Assembly: GCA_051747385.1 (NCBI GenBank)
Contig: JBNJGB010000054.1
Location: 1 to 27,216 of the forward strand
Reading direction: 5' to 3'
Source of the DNA: JBNJGB01 sp051747385
Lineage (GTDB): Bacteria; Myxococcota_A; UBA9042; PHBI01; JACKFB01
DNA: 27,216 nt
Position numbers and translations under genes: made by a program. Below, piece after piece: positions 1 to 7,923 of this stretch (positions are counted from its first letter, which is position 1; each line of letters begins with the position of its first letter). The notes beneath the pieces are model-generated. The model was not told the DNA's origin, searched no databases, and saw only the letters and a program-made list of their open reading frames with translations.

Positions 1-1496
1 AGGTCGAGCTCGGGATCGGGAGGGGGCCTGGCAGGAGCGATGCGTGGAGGCTCGGCCGGGAGATCGAGGTGCCGGAGGATCTGACGCGCGGTGATCGGGG
101 ATTGGATGAGCGCGAGGATGCGGCGACGGCCCCCACAGGTGGCGCAGATGAGGACCTCCAGGCCGAAGGTCCGGCGGAGCAGGGTCGCCCAGTCGAGGTA
201 GCGTGAGCCGCGCCGGGCCGGACAGCCCGAAGTTTCGAGCCGGGGTCGCGCGGCGCCGTCCGGCGGCTCGGCGAGGGCGACGACGTCGGCACGCCAGGCG
301 GCGGCCGGGGCGAGGACGCCGTGGTAGCGGAAGAGGTTGGCTCGGGGACGGGGGACGAGCGGGACGAGCCTGGCGATGAAGGTCAGCGGCGAGAAGACGA
401 AGCTCCGGGTGCCGTCGGACCAGGTGCGAGGGAGCGCCAACTCGAGCCGGCCGTCTGGCAGGAAGTCGAGGCGGTCGTAGGAGATCGGGGGGCGGAGGAT
501 GTAGCGACAGAGGCGCTCGAGCTCGTCGCGGCGGTGGCCGACGACGCGCGTGGCGGCGTGGAGATCGAAGCCGTCGGAGCGGACGCACAGTGGCGGCTTG
601 GGGCGTTCGGACCGGGGCCGGCGCTCGCTGCCGATGACACGCTTGCGGTCGACGGGGGCACCCGGCGCGGAGGCGAACAGGTCGAGGTTCCGGACGGAGG
701 CCTCGGAGCACGCCGCCGTGACGGGGTGCTCGCCGGCGTCGGGATCTCCAGGCTCTTCGTCGGCCGGGGCGTCGTCGGGGTCGGCGGGGATCAGGCCGCG
801 ATCGACCAGGAGGCGGTGGACCCGGCGGACGGTGCGGGCGAGGACACGCTCGACGTCCTCGTCGGTGATCGGGATGGGAACGAAGCGCAGGTGGGCGCTG
901 GAGGCCGATCGGACGAACACCCCGTCGAGGAAGAGCGTGTGGAAGTGGGGGTTGAGGTTCAGCGCGGAGCCCGCTCGCTGGATGGCGGTTACCGCACCCG
1001 TTCGGGCGTCGGCGAGGCCACGTTGCCGTGCGAGGCGCCGGTAGGTGCAGGTCACCGCTTGGATGAAGATCCGCAGGACGCGGCCGAGGAGCTCATGATC
1101 GTAGCCCAGGCGGTAGCGGAGCGGGAACGGGAGGGTGAGCACCCACTGGCGCACCGGGGCCCGCGGGAGGACGCGGTCGACGAGGTGGGCCGCGGTGTCG
1201 GCCATTCGCCTGCCACCGCAGCTCGGACAGACGCCGCGGCTCTTGCAGCTGAAGGCGACCAGCATGTCGTCGCGGCAGGTCGGGCAGTAGACCCGGGCGA
1301 AGCCGTGGGCGAGTACGCCGCAGTCGAGCACGGCGCGAAGCTCGCGCTCGATGAACGCGGGCAGGGGACGGTCCGGGCGGGCCTCGGCGGTGCGCTCGAG
1401 GAAGGTCTCCAGGTGCTGCTGGAGGACCTGGTAGAGCGCGGTCTCCTCGGGACGCCGGCGCTCGTAGCCCGGCGGAACGGCTGCGACGGGGGCCAT
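1..1496 (-). CDS. IS91-family (HUH) transposase, 3' end cut by window edge
   Basis: The ATG at 1496 opens a frame that stays open to base 1, giving 498 visible codons; the stop lies outside the window. An N-terminal zinc-binding region (about residues 59-93) has Cys pairs such as YCPTC and CPSCGG. It is followed by the HUH signature NPHFHTLFLDG (His184, His186) and a downstream tyrosine region RYILRPPIS (Tyr332), which is the order seen in IS91/IS801-type rolling-circle transposases. The C-terminal part includes the family-typical segment FIARLVPLVPRPRANLFRYHG. Such enzymes nick and transfer single strands and move adjacent DNA by one-ended transposition. The coding frame is intact where visible, so the element may still be functional, unlike the broken genes just to its right. 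The family call is strong; the exact subgroup is not resolved. Confidence 0.9.
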   Translation of the reverse strand, partial: MAPVAAVPPGYERRRPEETALYQVLQQHLETFLERTAEARPDRPLPAFIERELRAVLDCGVLAHGFARVYCPTCRDDMLVAFSCKSRGVCPSCGGRRMADTAAHLVDRVLPRAPVRQWVLTLPFPLRYRLGYDHELLGRVLRIFIQAVTCTYRRLARQRGLADARTGAVTAIQRAGSALNLNPHFHTLFLDGVFVRSASSAHLRFVPIPITDEDVERVLARTVRRVHRLLVDRGLIPADPDDAPADEEPGDPDAGEHPVTAACSEASVRNLDLFASAPGAPVDRKRVIGSERRPRSERPKPPLCVRSDGFDLHAATRVVGHRRDELERLCRYILRPPISYDRLDFLPDGRLELALPRTWSDGTRSFVFSPLTFIARLVPLVPRPRANLFRYHGVLAPAAAWRADVVALAEPPDGAARPRLETSGCPARRGSRYLDWATLLRRTFGLEVLICATCGGRRRILALIQSPITARQILRHLDLPAEPPRIAPARPPPDPELD

Positions 1497-1583
1497 GATG
1501 GCCCGGCGGTGACGGCAAGGTGTGTGCCGGCGGCGCGGCTCAGGCGTGGCGCGGTCCGGACGCGCAACGACCCTGGCTCGAAT

Positions 1584-1618
1584 GTCTCGCGTGTCTCATG
1601 GTTCGAGACACTCGAGAC
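1584..1618. repeat. Imperfect hairpin upstream of the IS91-type transposase (candidate element end)
   Basis: The arms 1584-1597 (GTCTCGCGTGTCTC) and 1605-1618 (GAGACACTCGAGAC) pair over 14 positions with one mismatch around a 7-nt loop. The hairpin sits about 90 bp upstream of the transposase start. IS91-family elements carry subterminal hairpins at their ter and ori ends, so this may be the 5' (ter) end. No T-tract follows on either strand, so it is not an obvious intrinsic terminator. The true boundary cannot be fixed without a second copy. Confidence 0.45.
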
Positions 1619-1714
1619 GGTGGTCCGCCCTGCGAGGTCCGCCGCTCCCTGGTCCTGGCGTCGGCGCCATCACGGATCTGCGGTCCGGCAGTACGACAGC
1701 CCGGCATCGAGGCG

Positions 1715-1904
1715 ATGGAGGTGGAGCACCGGCAGGTGGACTCCCTGCTGGTCGACCTGGCGCCGCTGCTGGGACACCCTCGCGGAGCAGCCCGAGTGCC
1801 CGGGGGACGAGCGGGCGTTCTGAAGGAGCTGACCTCCCTGCTCGGGGACGCCCTCCTCCACTGCTGCGCGCACGCAGGACCGGTTGAGCCGCCCTGTCCA
1901 CGGA
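1715..1904 (+). pseudogene. Possible degenerate hemerythrin-like remnant
   Basis: Plus-strand reading gives MEVEHRQVDSLLVDLAPLL, then, after a frame change, DTLAEQPECPGDERAF, and after a second change LKELTSLLGDALLHCCAH. Spliced together this resembles a small helical His-rich protein with spaced H-x3-D and H-x3-H pieces, as in hemerythrin-like domains. The resemblance rests on few residues, and the frame has to be changed twice. The alternative is meaningless GC-rich sequence at the flank of the transposase. The rest of 1497-1906 holds only the hairpin at 1584-1618 and nothing else I recognise. Confidence 0.2.
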
Positions 1905-1906
1905 CG

Positions 1907-2608
1907 CTACGGCTCGAGCACCTCGCGCCCGGTCGCGCCTTCTACCACCTGGTCGACGTGGAAGCGGAGGGGGATGGTCTGGTTGCCGAGCCACAGGGCC
2001 GCCTGGTCGGCGAAGTGCTCGGAGTCGGTGAGGCCGGACTGGCCGCCCGGGACGATGTTCCGGCCCCGGACGCCGTCCTCGTCGAGGGCGATGACCATCC
2101 GCATCAGCGGGCCGCTGCGGTAGTCGAAGTTCGTGCCCCCGAAGCCCGGGCCGTCGCGATGGCGTCCAGCTGGGCCGGGACGAACAGCTCCGCGAGGCGC
2201 GACCGCTCGTTCGCCTGGATCTCCGCCATCTTCGCCTCGTCGGCGGTCCCCCCGGCGATGGCGTCCTCCAGCGCGCCCGCGATGGTGTTGGCGCGCACGG
2301 ACGACCAGGGCCGCCGATGTACCAGGGGTCGTCGTACAGCGTGCCGTCCTCGTGGATGGGCGCGGGCTGGTTGTTGGCGCTCACCACGTAGCCCTGCGGC
2401 GAGTCGATGGCGTGCGGCGTCTCCTCGAAGGGCACCACGCAGCGGTACGGGTCGTCCTCCCCGGGGGCCTCGTCCACCTTGCCGTCGGACCCGGTGGGGA
2501 TGGTGAAGCCGCCGTACTGCGTCCCGTCGACGAGCAGGGTCGGATCGGCGTCCGGCTGCCAGCGGCACCACGGCCACGTGCAGTTTCCGCCTCATCGGTG
2601 CTATACCC
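1907..2608 (-). pseudogene. Broken penicillin-acylase family gene (beta-chain fragment)
   Basis: Reading leftwards from the repeat, one frame gives CRWQPDADPTLLVDGTQYGG, then VVPFEETPHAIDSPQGYVVS and NNQPAPIHEDGTLYDDPWYI, which matches the style of the beta chain of penicillin amidase (Ntn-hydrolase) proteins. Around 2308-2312 one base is missing and the sense continues in another frame as WSSVRANTIAGALEDAIAGG. Near 2140-2150 it shifts again to FGGTNFDYRSGPLMRMVIAL, then PGGQSGLTDSEHFADQAALW, and ends at a TAG (1907-1909). The second junction also skips sequence that normally lies between these motifs, so part of the gene is deleted. The signal peptide, alpha chain and catalytic Ser are all missing. 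It cannot encode a working enzyme. Confidence 0.8.
2438..2608. repeat. 171-bp perfect direct repeat, copy 1
   Basis: Bases 2438-2608 are identical to 2878-3048 (offset 440) over every position I compared. On the minus strand the repeat encodes the left part of the penicillin-acylase fragment. Copy 1 runs leftwards into the rest of that fragment and rightwards into a rhodanese gene fragment. Its right end carries the bases CTATACCC, which contain a promoter-like -10. Confidence 0.95.
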
Positions 2609-2809
2609 CTCTTTCACCTCGTTGTCCTCGCGTACATCGAGTAGTGCGGCATCTTCGTGGTTGAGCAGTTGCACGGATTCACTCGGTCCGAGCTCTTTGT
2701 ATCCGCGCATGCGGCTGCCCAGCCCGCCGCTGAACATCATGAAGAGGATAATGGCCAGGGCCGCGAACAGGTCCCAGTGGTTGGTGGCAAACTCGATAAA
2801 TTGTGACAT
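2609..2809 (-). pseudogene. 5' fragment of a membrane-anchored rhodanese (YibN-like) gene
   Basis: An ATG at 2809 starts a 67-codon frame: MSQFIEFATNHWDLFAALAI, a hydrophobic N-terminal segment, then SRMRGYKELGPSESVQLLNH and AALLDVREDNEVKE. This is the N-terminal anchor and first half of a YibN/GlpE-type rhodanese domain as found in gammaproteobacteria. The catalytic Cys loop is absent because the gene is cut exactly at the 171-bp repeat (2608/2609), after which the frame reads unrelated residues. The block 2609-2877 is clearly more AT-rich than the rest of the window and uses different codons (AAA, ATT, TTT). Bases 2810-2877 look like its own 5' leader. It is either a transferred fragment or an assembly chimera. 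Confidence 0.75.
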
Positions 2810-2877
2810 ATCCGGTACAGGCTGAAGGGTAAAGGAAAACCCCGCGACGGGCCCGGGAGGCTGCCGCGGTGAGAGGC

Positions 2878-3048
2878 CGCAGCGGTACGGGTCGTCCTCC
2901 CCGGGGGCCTCGTCCACCTTGCCGTCGGACCCGGTGGGGATGGTGAAGCCGCCGTACTGCGTCCCGTCGACGAGCAGGGTCGGATCGGCGTCCGGCTGCC
3001 AGCGGCACCACGGCCACGTGCAGTTTCCGCCTCATCGGTGCTATACCC
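2878..3048. repeat. 171-bp perfect direct repeat, copy 2 (orphan acylase piece)
   Basis: This is identical to 2438-2608. To its left it joins the leader of the rhodanese fragment rather than the remainder of the acylase, so it is an orphan coding fragment (minus strand). To its right it joins the promoter/leader region of the binding-protein operon at 3049. Both copies share exactly the same right end, and only the left ends diverge. Confidence 0.95.
3039..3047 (+). promoter_or_regulatory. Candidate extended -10 promoter of the binding-protein operon
   Basis: TGCTATACC has the TGn extension and a good -10 match, 28-36 bp upstream of the ATG at 3075. No convincing -35 is seen at 16-18 bp. It lies at the very end of repeat copy 2, so copy 1 carries the same element at 2599-2607, where it points into the rhodanese fragment antisense. 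Confidence 0.35.
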
Positions 3049-3074
3049 GGGCGGGTCGAAGCACGGGAGTGCCC

Positions 3075-4943
3075 ATGGCCAGCCTGGGTTTCTCACAAGA
3101 CGTCGAGCGAAGCGCCGGGGCCCGCTGCAAGGCGGCTCCGATCCTCGCCGCCCTGACCCTGGTGATGACGGCGGGTTGCCGCTCGAGCGACCAGGGTGAT
3201 CGGGCCCCGTTCGAGGCCGAGGCCCCGCAGGCGGAGGGCGAGACGCCGGCCGAGGAGGCCCCCGCGGAGGTGGCGAAGGCCGAGCCCGCCCCGGCACCCC
3301 CCGAGGAGGACGCGCACCCCGCCGGCGAGGGCGGCGTCGACCACGTCTACGGCACCGATCGCTGGCCCTGCAGCGGCCACCGCGTCTGCGAGGAGGGCTC
3401 GCCGGACGACGGCGCCCTGCAGATCGCCACGACAGGCGTGGCCCACATCGACCCGAGCCTCGTGAGCGAGAGCGCGGGCATGCGGGTGGTGGAGAACCTC
3501 TTCGAGGGCCTGCTCGCCCACCCGCTGGGGAGCGGACCGCCGGCGCCGGGCGTCGCCGAGTCCTGGGAGGTCTCCGACGACGGGACCGTCTACACCTTCC
3601 ACCTCCGGGACGACGCGCGCTGGTCGAACGGGCGGCCGGTGGTGGCCGAGGACTTCGTGTACTCCTGGACGCGCAAGCTGGACCCGGCCACGGCGTCCCA
3701 GTCGGCGGAGAACCTCTGGTTCATCGAACACGCCAAGGCGTTCAACACCGGCGAGCTGGAGGACCCGTCGAAGCTGGGCCTGGAGGCGCCGGACGAGCAC
3801 ACCCTGGTGGTGACCCTGGAGCGGCCCACGCCGTTCTGGATCCACTACGTGAAGGGCGGCCACTACGCGCCGGTCCCGCGGGAGGCCGTCGAGGCCCACG
3901 GCAAGCAGTGGACGCGGCCCGAGCACATCGTCACCAACGGGCCCTATCACCTGGCGAAGTGGGTGCCGCGGGACGTGATGGTGCTGGAGCGGAGCGAGAC
4001 CTGGCGGGAGGCGGACACCGTGTCCATCCCGAAGGTCGTCATCCACCACAGCGAGAGCGAGAGCCAGAACCTGCGGCGCTACGAGTCGGGGCAGACCCAC
4101 TGGGTCGTGGGCGCCCTGCCGTCGGACAAGATCTCCCTGTTCATGGAGGACAGGCGGCCGGACCTCTTCGTGGACCCCTTCCTGGCCGTGTACTTCTACT
4201 CGTTCCGGGTGGATCAGCCCCCCATGGACGACCCGAAGGTGCGGCGGGCCGTCGACATGGCCATCGACAAGGAGCGCCTGGTGACCCACGTCACGCGTGG
4301 GATGCAGCAGCCGGCGGACGGTCCGGTGCCGCCCTACTTCGAGGAGACGCTGGGCTATCCCAAGCCGGCGGGGAACCCCTTCGACCCGGAGGCCGCGCGC
4401 CGCCTCCTCGCAGAGGCCGGCCACCCCAACGGCCTGGACCTGCCGCCCGTCACCATCGTCTACAACACCTCCGAGGGGCATCGCCGCATCGCCGAGTTCG
4501 TCCAGCGCTCCCTGGAGGAGAACCTGGGCCTCGAGGTGGAGATCGAGAACATGGAGTGGAAGAGCCTGCTCCAGCGCCTGCAGCAGGGCGACTTCCAGGT
4601 GGCGCGCTTCGGGGCCATCGGCCTGCCGGATCCCTACGACTTCCTGGGCGCCTTCCGCTCGGACAGCCCCAACAACCTCATGGGCTGGTCCAACGAGGAG
4701 TTCGACCGCCTGGTGGCGCGGAGCCAGGAGACGCGGGACACCGCCGAGCGGATGCGCCTGCTGGCCGAGGCCGAGAGGCTGGTCCAGGAGGAGGTCCCCA
4801 TCGCGCCGCTGTACTACTACACGAAGGTGTACCTGAAGAAGCCCGTGCTCCAGGGCTTCGAGCCCGAGCTGAACGACAAGCACCCCTTCCGCTACATGTA
4901 CTGGGCCGACCGGCGGGGGACCGACGAGGAGGCCAGCCAGTGA
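3075..4943 (+). CDS. Peptide/oligopeptide ABC transporter substrate-binding lipoprotein (SBP family 5)
   Basis: This 622-aa protein starts at ATG 3075, with GGGAG six bases upstream; a GTG two codons earlier is possible. The N-terminus has a hydrophobic stretch ending in a lipobox (MTAGC, Cys35), so it should be a lipoprotein. An acidic, Pro/Ala-rich linker (about 40-90) follows. The mature domain shows SBP_bac_5 features: NLFEGLLAHP, GVAESWEVSDDGTVYTFHLR, WSNGRPVVAEDFVYSW and VRRAVDMAIDKERLV. These proteins capture oligopeptides or similar ligands for an Opp/Dpp-type importer. No permease or ATPase gene is nearby, so it is an orphan component here. Its TGA overlaps the GTG of the next gene by 4 nt, which implies translational coupling. 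Confidence 0.9.
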   Translation: MASLGFSQDVERSAGARCKAAPILAALTLVMTAGCRSSDQGDRAPFEAEAPQAEGETPAEEAPAEVAKAEPAPAPPEEDAHPAGEGGVDHVYGTDRWPCSGHRVCEEGSPDDGALQIATTGVAHIDPSLVSESAGMRVVENLFEGLLAHPLGSGPPAPGVAESWEVSDDGTVYTFHLRDDARWSNGRPVVAEDFVYSWTRKLDPATASQSAENLWFIEHAKAFNTGELEDPSKLGLEAPDEHTLVVTLERPTPFWIHYVKGGHYAPVPREAVEAHGKQWTRPEHIVTNGPYHLAKWVPRDVMVLERSETWREADTVSIPKVVIHHSESESQNLRRYESGQTHWVVGALPSDKISLFMEDRRPDLFVDPFLAVYFYSFRVDQPPMDDPKVRRAVDMAIDKERLVTHVTRGMQQPADGPVPPYFEETLGYPKPAGNPFDPEAARRLLAEAGHPNGLDLPPVTIVYNTSEGHRRIAEFVQRSLEENLGLEVEIENMEWKSLLQRLQQGDFQVARFGAIGLPDPYDFLGAFRSDSPNNLMGWSNEEFDRLVARSQETRDTAERMRLLAEAERLVQEEVPIAPLYYYTKVYLKKPVLQGFEPELNDKHPFRYMYWADRRGTDEEASQ

Positions 4944-6616
4944 CCGCACGATTCGCGCTCCCGGGGGCGTTGCTCCTGGCCCTGGCCGCCGCGTCCTGCG
5001 GCGAGGACGGGCCCGCGCTCCCGGAGAACCTCCACACCCAGAAGTTCCGGACCGTCACCGTCGCGCCCAACCAGAAGCTCGAGGGCGCGTCGGGCACGGT
5101 GCGGCCGCTGAACGGCATGCATGGCGCGCCGGAGCCCGTGGTCCCGGGCGACGCCGACCTGCGCACCCTGTACTGGGGCCGTCCGGCGGGCAGCACGGAG
5201 CCGGATGGCGCGCACGTCCGCCTCGTCCGCGTCGGCGCGGACACCCTGTGCGGCGTGAGCCTCGACGGCCTCTTCCCCGATCCGGAGGCCGACCCGAACG
5301 ATCCCGCCAGCTACGACTTCGACACCCTCGACGAGCGCGTCGAGTCGGTGCGAGAGCTGAACACGGCCCGGGTGCTCTGGCAGGCGGCGTTCAACCCCGG
5401 CGGCGCGTGCGACGCCACCGAGCGCGGCGTGCAGCAGGGCCAGCCCGTCGAAGCTGCCGACGCGGGGCGCTGGGCCACCGTGGCCGTGAACACCCTGCGC
5501 CACCTGGACGACGGCGACGCCTGGGATCCGGACGGCCACCGCTTCGACGTGGGCATGGTGGAGTTCCTGGACGATCCCATCGAGCGCATGGGCTACGCGC
5601 CGGAGGAGGTGGACGCCCTCTTCCCCGTGTACGGGACCTTCGCCGACCGCGTGAAGGCACAGTGGCCCGACGTGCCGGGCGAGGAGCCCACCATGGCCGT
5701 CGGCGGGCTCGCGTTCACCCTGGAGTCGCCGGACGACCTGGAGTGGACGACCCAGGACGAGAAGCACCCGCTGCTGCGGTTCATCGACTACTGCGCGGCG
5801 GGGGACGTGCCCCTGGATCTGCTGACGTTCCGGACCCGGACCGTGCGCCCGGAGCACGCCGCGGAGATCGCCACCGAGCTCCGCGACTACCTCGACACGC
5901 ACCCGGACGACGCGGCCGACCGCCTGGCGGAGACCCGGCTCGTCTTCGGGGGCGCCACCTTCCAGCGGGACGATCCGGACCTGGCCTCCCGGGGCATCCT
6001 GGACGACCCGGCGCTCGCCAACGCCTACCTGGGTGCCTTCCAGTCCGCCGTCCGGATCCTGGCCCAGGACGTCCCCGTGGACCACATGGTCGCCGGCCGC
6101 GGCCCCCGGGTCTTCGCGGACCTCCAGCCCCACGCCGGGGAGGACCTGGACACGCTGCGGGAGCTCCTGGTCCCGAGCCGCTACTTCGACGCCGACGCCG
6201 TGGCGAAGCCCGCCTTCGTGTCGATGTTCCCGTTCCGCCAGGTCACCGGGCAGCGCCGCGTCCTCGTCGAGGATCGCTCGGACATGGCCGTGCTCGCCAG
6301 CCACGACCCCGCGTCGGATCGCGTGCTCCACGTGATCATCGCCGACGCCAACGTGCGGACCGGCGACGAAGGGCTGAACGCGTACGTCACCTACGACCTG
6401 CGACTCCGCGACTTCGTGCCGTCCGCCGTCCGCACCGTGGAGTACAAGCTGGCCGTGCTCGACCGCGGCTCCTTCGGCACGGGGAGCTTCCACTTCTCGG
6501 AGACGGGCGTCGTGGACACGCTGCGCGACTCGGGGACCGTCAGCTTCACCCACGACATGACCGTGCCGTCCATCCACTACATCCAGTTCGTGAAGCCCGC
6601 GCTCGGATCGCTTTGA
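4940..6616 (+). CDS. Lipoprotein with GH39-like (beta/alpha)8 features, acid/base motif altered
   Basis: The GTG at 4940 overlaps the previous TGA. The 558-aa product begins with a short signal peptide and lipobox (LAAASC, Cys20). The central part reads like a glycoside-hydrolase clan-A barrel of GH39 type: a helix with VNTLRHLDDG, then FDVGMVEFLDDPIERMGY where such enzymes have a WNEP acid/base motif, then FADRVKAQWPDV, a VGG strand, and HPLLRFIDYCAAGDVPLDLL. Asp-Asp-Pro replaces Asn-Glu-Pro, so the usual catalytic Glu is absent. The C-terminal 150 residues may form a beta-sandwich. I infer a surface carbohydrate-binding or altered-specificity protein. Family membership is a judgement from motif order only, and an unrelated barrel is possible. 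Confidence 0.45.
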   Translation: MTARFALPGALLLALAAASCGEDGPALPENLHTQKFRTVTVAPNQKLEGASGTVRPLNGMHGAPEPVVPGDADLRTLYWGRPAGSTEPDGAHVRLVRVGADTLCGVSLDGLFPDPEADPNDPASYDFDTLDERVESVRELNTARVLWQAAFNPGGACDATERGVQQGQPVEAADAGRWATVAVNTLRHLDDGDAWDPDGHRFDVGMVEFLDDPIERMGYAPEEVDALFPVYGTFADRVKAQWPDVPGEEPTMAVGGLAFTLESPDDLEWTTQDEKHPLLRFIDYCAAGDVPLDLLTFRTRTVRPEHAAEIATELRDYLDTHPDDAADRLAETRLVFGGATFQRDDPDLASRGILDDPALANAYLGAFQSAVRILAQDVPVDHMVAGRGPRVFADLQPHAGEDLDTLRELLVPSRYFDADAVAKPAFVSMFPFRQVTGQRRVLVEDRSDMAVLASHDPASDRVLHVIIADANVRTGDEGLNAYVTYDLRLRDFVPSAVRTVEYKLAVLDRGSFGTGSFHFSETGVVDTLRDSGTVSFTHDMTVPSIHYIQFVKPALGSL

Positions 6617-7581
6617 GCCGTACGGAGAGGCCCCGCTTCCGCTACGCCCCGACGCCGTCCCGGCCGCTGCACCTGGGCAACGGCCTGGCGGCGCTCGTGG
6701 GGTGGGCCGCCGCGCGGGCCGCCGGCGGGACCTTCGTCCTCCGCGTCGAGGACATCGACAGGACCCGCTGCAAGCCGGAGTTCGAGGAGGCCGTCTACCG
6801 GGATCTGGAGTGGCTCGGCCTCGACTGGGACGAGGGGCCGGACGTGGGCGGGCCCCACGCGCCGTACCGCCAGTCGGAGCGCTTCGAACGCTACGAGGCC
6901 GCCGCCGAGTGGCTCCAGGCCCGCGGGCTGGCCTATCCGTGCGCGTGCAGCCGGGCGCAGGTCCGGGAGGCGCAGCGGGCGCCCCACCTCCACGAGGGCG
7001 GGGAGATCCCGTATCCCGGGACCTGCCGGCCACCCGAACCCGGCGCGACTCCTCCGGCCGAGCTTCGCACCGACCGGGGCGGGCGCCGCCTGGCCGTCGA
7101 GCACCTGGGCGACGAGGCCGTGGTCCGCTGGCACGACGCGTGGCAGGGCGGGCGGGTCGAGGACGTGCGCCTGACCTGCGGCGACTTCCTCCTCGGACGG
7201 CCCGGGCACCCCTCCTACCAGCTCGCCGTGGTCATCGACGACGCCGCGATGGACATCACGGACGTCGTCCGCGGCGAGGACCTCCTGGGCTCCACGGCGC
7301 GCCAGATCCTGCTCCACCGCGTCATGGGGCACGCGCCCCCGCGCTTCGCGCACCACCCGCTCGTCCTCGACGCGCAGGGGCGCAAGCTCTCCAAGCGCGA
7401 CCGGGATCTCACCCTCACCGCCATGCGCGAGGACGACGCGGACGCGGGCCGGCTCATCGCCCGCCTGGCCGCGAGCGTCCAGCTCGTCCCACCCGACACC
7501 GCGCGCCTGGAGCCCCGGGACCTGGTCCACCTGCTGCAGCAGGACCCGCTGAGCTGGTCGGACGGGCCGCTGCTCGACTGA
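6613..7581 (+). CDS. gluQ: Glutamyl-Q tRNA(Asp) synthetase
   Basis: The start is TTG at 6613, which overlaps the upstream stop as TTGA; 322 aa. The product is a truncated GluRS paralogue. It has the class I HIGH-type motif PTPSRPLHLGNG at the N-terminus, RVEDIDRTR, the zinc-site region CACSRAQ with a later GTC, VIDDAAMDITDVVRGEDLL, and the KMSKS equivalent GRKLSKRD. It has no anticodon-binding domain, and its length matches GluQRS (about 290-320). These enzymes attach glutamate to queuosine at position 34 of tRNA(Asp). A queD gene lies about 10 kb downstream, so the queuosine substrate pathway is probably present. It is the last gene of the operon with the two lipoproteins, with which it has no obvious functional link. 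Confidence 0.93.
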   Translation: MSRTERPRFRYAPTPSRPLHLGNGLAALVGWAAARAAGGTFVLRVEDIDRTRCKPEFEEAVYRDLEWLGLDWDEGPDVGGPHAPYRQSERFERYEAAAEWLQARGLAYPCACSRAQVREAQRAPHLHEGGEIPYPGTCRPPEPGATPPAELRTDRGGRRLAVEHLGDEAVVRWHDAWQGGRVEDVRLTCGDFLLGRPGHPSYQLAVVIDDAAMDITDVVRGEDLLGSTARQILLHRVMGHAPPRFAHHPLVLDAQGRKLSKRDRDLTLTAMREDDADAGRLIARLAASVQLVPPDTARLEPRDLVHLLQQDPLSWSDGPLLD

Positions 7582-7756
7582 GGGGGCGCCGGGGACGGCT
7601 CACAGCCCGTCGGATGTCGCAAGACGAAGGGCTCGCGCAAAGACGCGAAGACGCAAAGGAAAACGACATCCTTCGGCCCGGTGTGCTCGCTGTTGGCCTG
7701 CAGGTGACCCGACAGTCTCAGCCGAACCGGTGTGCAAGCGGTTCGCTGGCCTTTGG

Positions 7757-7780
7757 GGCTTGGCGGCTTGGCGGCTTGGC
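7757..7780. repeat. Three tandem copies of GGCTTGGC
   Basis: The octamer GGCTTGGC is repeated perfectly at 7757-7764, 7765-7772 and 7773-7780, in the middle of the intergenic repeat region. The function is unknown; slippage could change the copy number. Confidence 0.9.
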
Positions 7781-7895
7781 GCGCGACTGTCCGCGACACC
7801 GGGGGATCCCGAGATGTGTAGGACTGTGAGCCGGGGACGGCGGTCCTATCGCACTGTGGGCGCCTTTGACGCGAGCCCCTTCGGAGCCGTCGGGA

Positions 7896-7923
7896 TTCAC
7901 CGGCCCGGGCCGGCGTGTATCAT
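7896..7923 (+). promoter_or_regulatory. Candidate sigma-70-type promoter of the 7944 gene
   Basis: TTCACC (7896-7901), a 16-bp spacer, then TATCAT (7918-7923) gives a reasonable housekeeping promoter with a start near 7930, about 14 bases upstream of the GTG at 7944. A Shine-Dalgarno AGGAGGT lies at 7934-7940. Confidence 0.45.

Noticed and set aside
2381..2917. 178-codon frame combining acylase, rhodanese and repeat sequence as one protein
   Set aside because: It is a junction artefact: the rhodanese part ends abruptly at the repeat and the flanks are off-frame acylase sequence.
2919..3074. In-frame extension of the binding lipoprotein upstream of ATG 3075
   Set aside because: It would translate the 171-bp acylase repeat antisense and place the signal peptide internally; RBS and lipobox fit the 3075 start.
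3093..4949. 618-codon minus-strand open frame opposite the binding lipoprotein
   Set aside because: Its protein is Val/Gly/Arg-rich shadow sequence with no domain; the plus strand has a clear SBP family 5 protein with lipobox and RBS.
4892..7033. 713-codon minus-strand open frame opposite the GH39-like gene and gluQ
   Set aside because: GC-rich antisense shadow; no start signal or motif, and gluQ on the plus strand is unmistakable.
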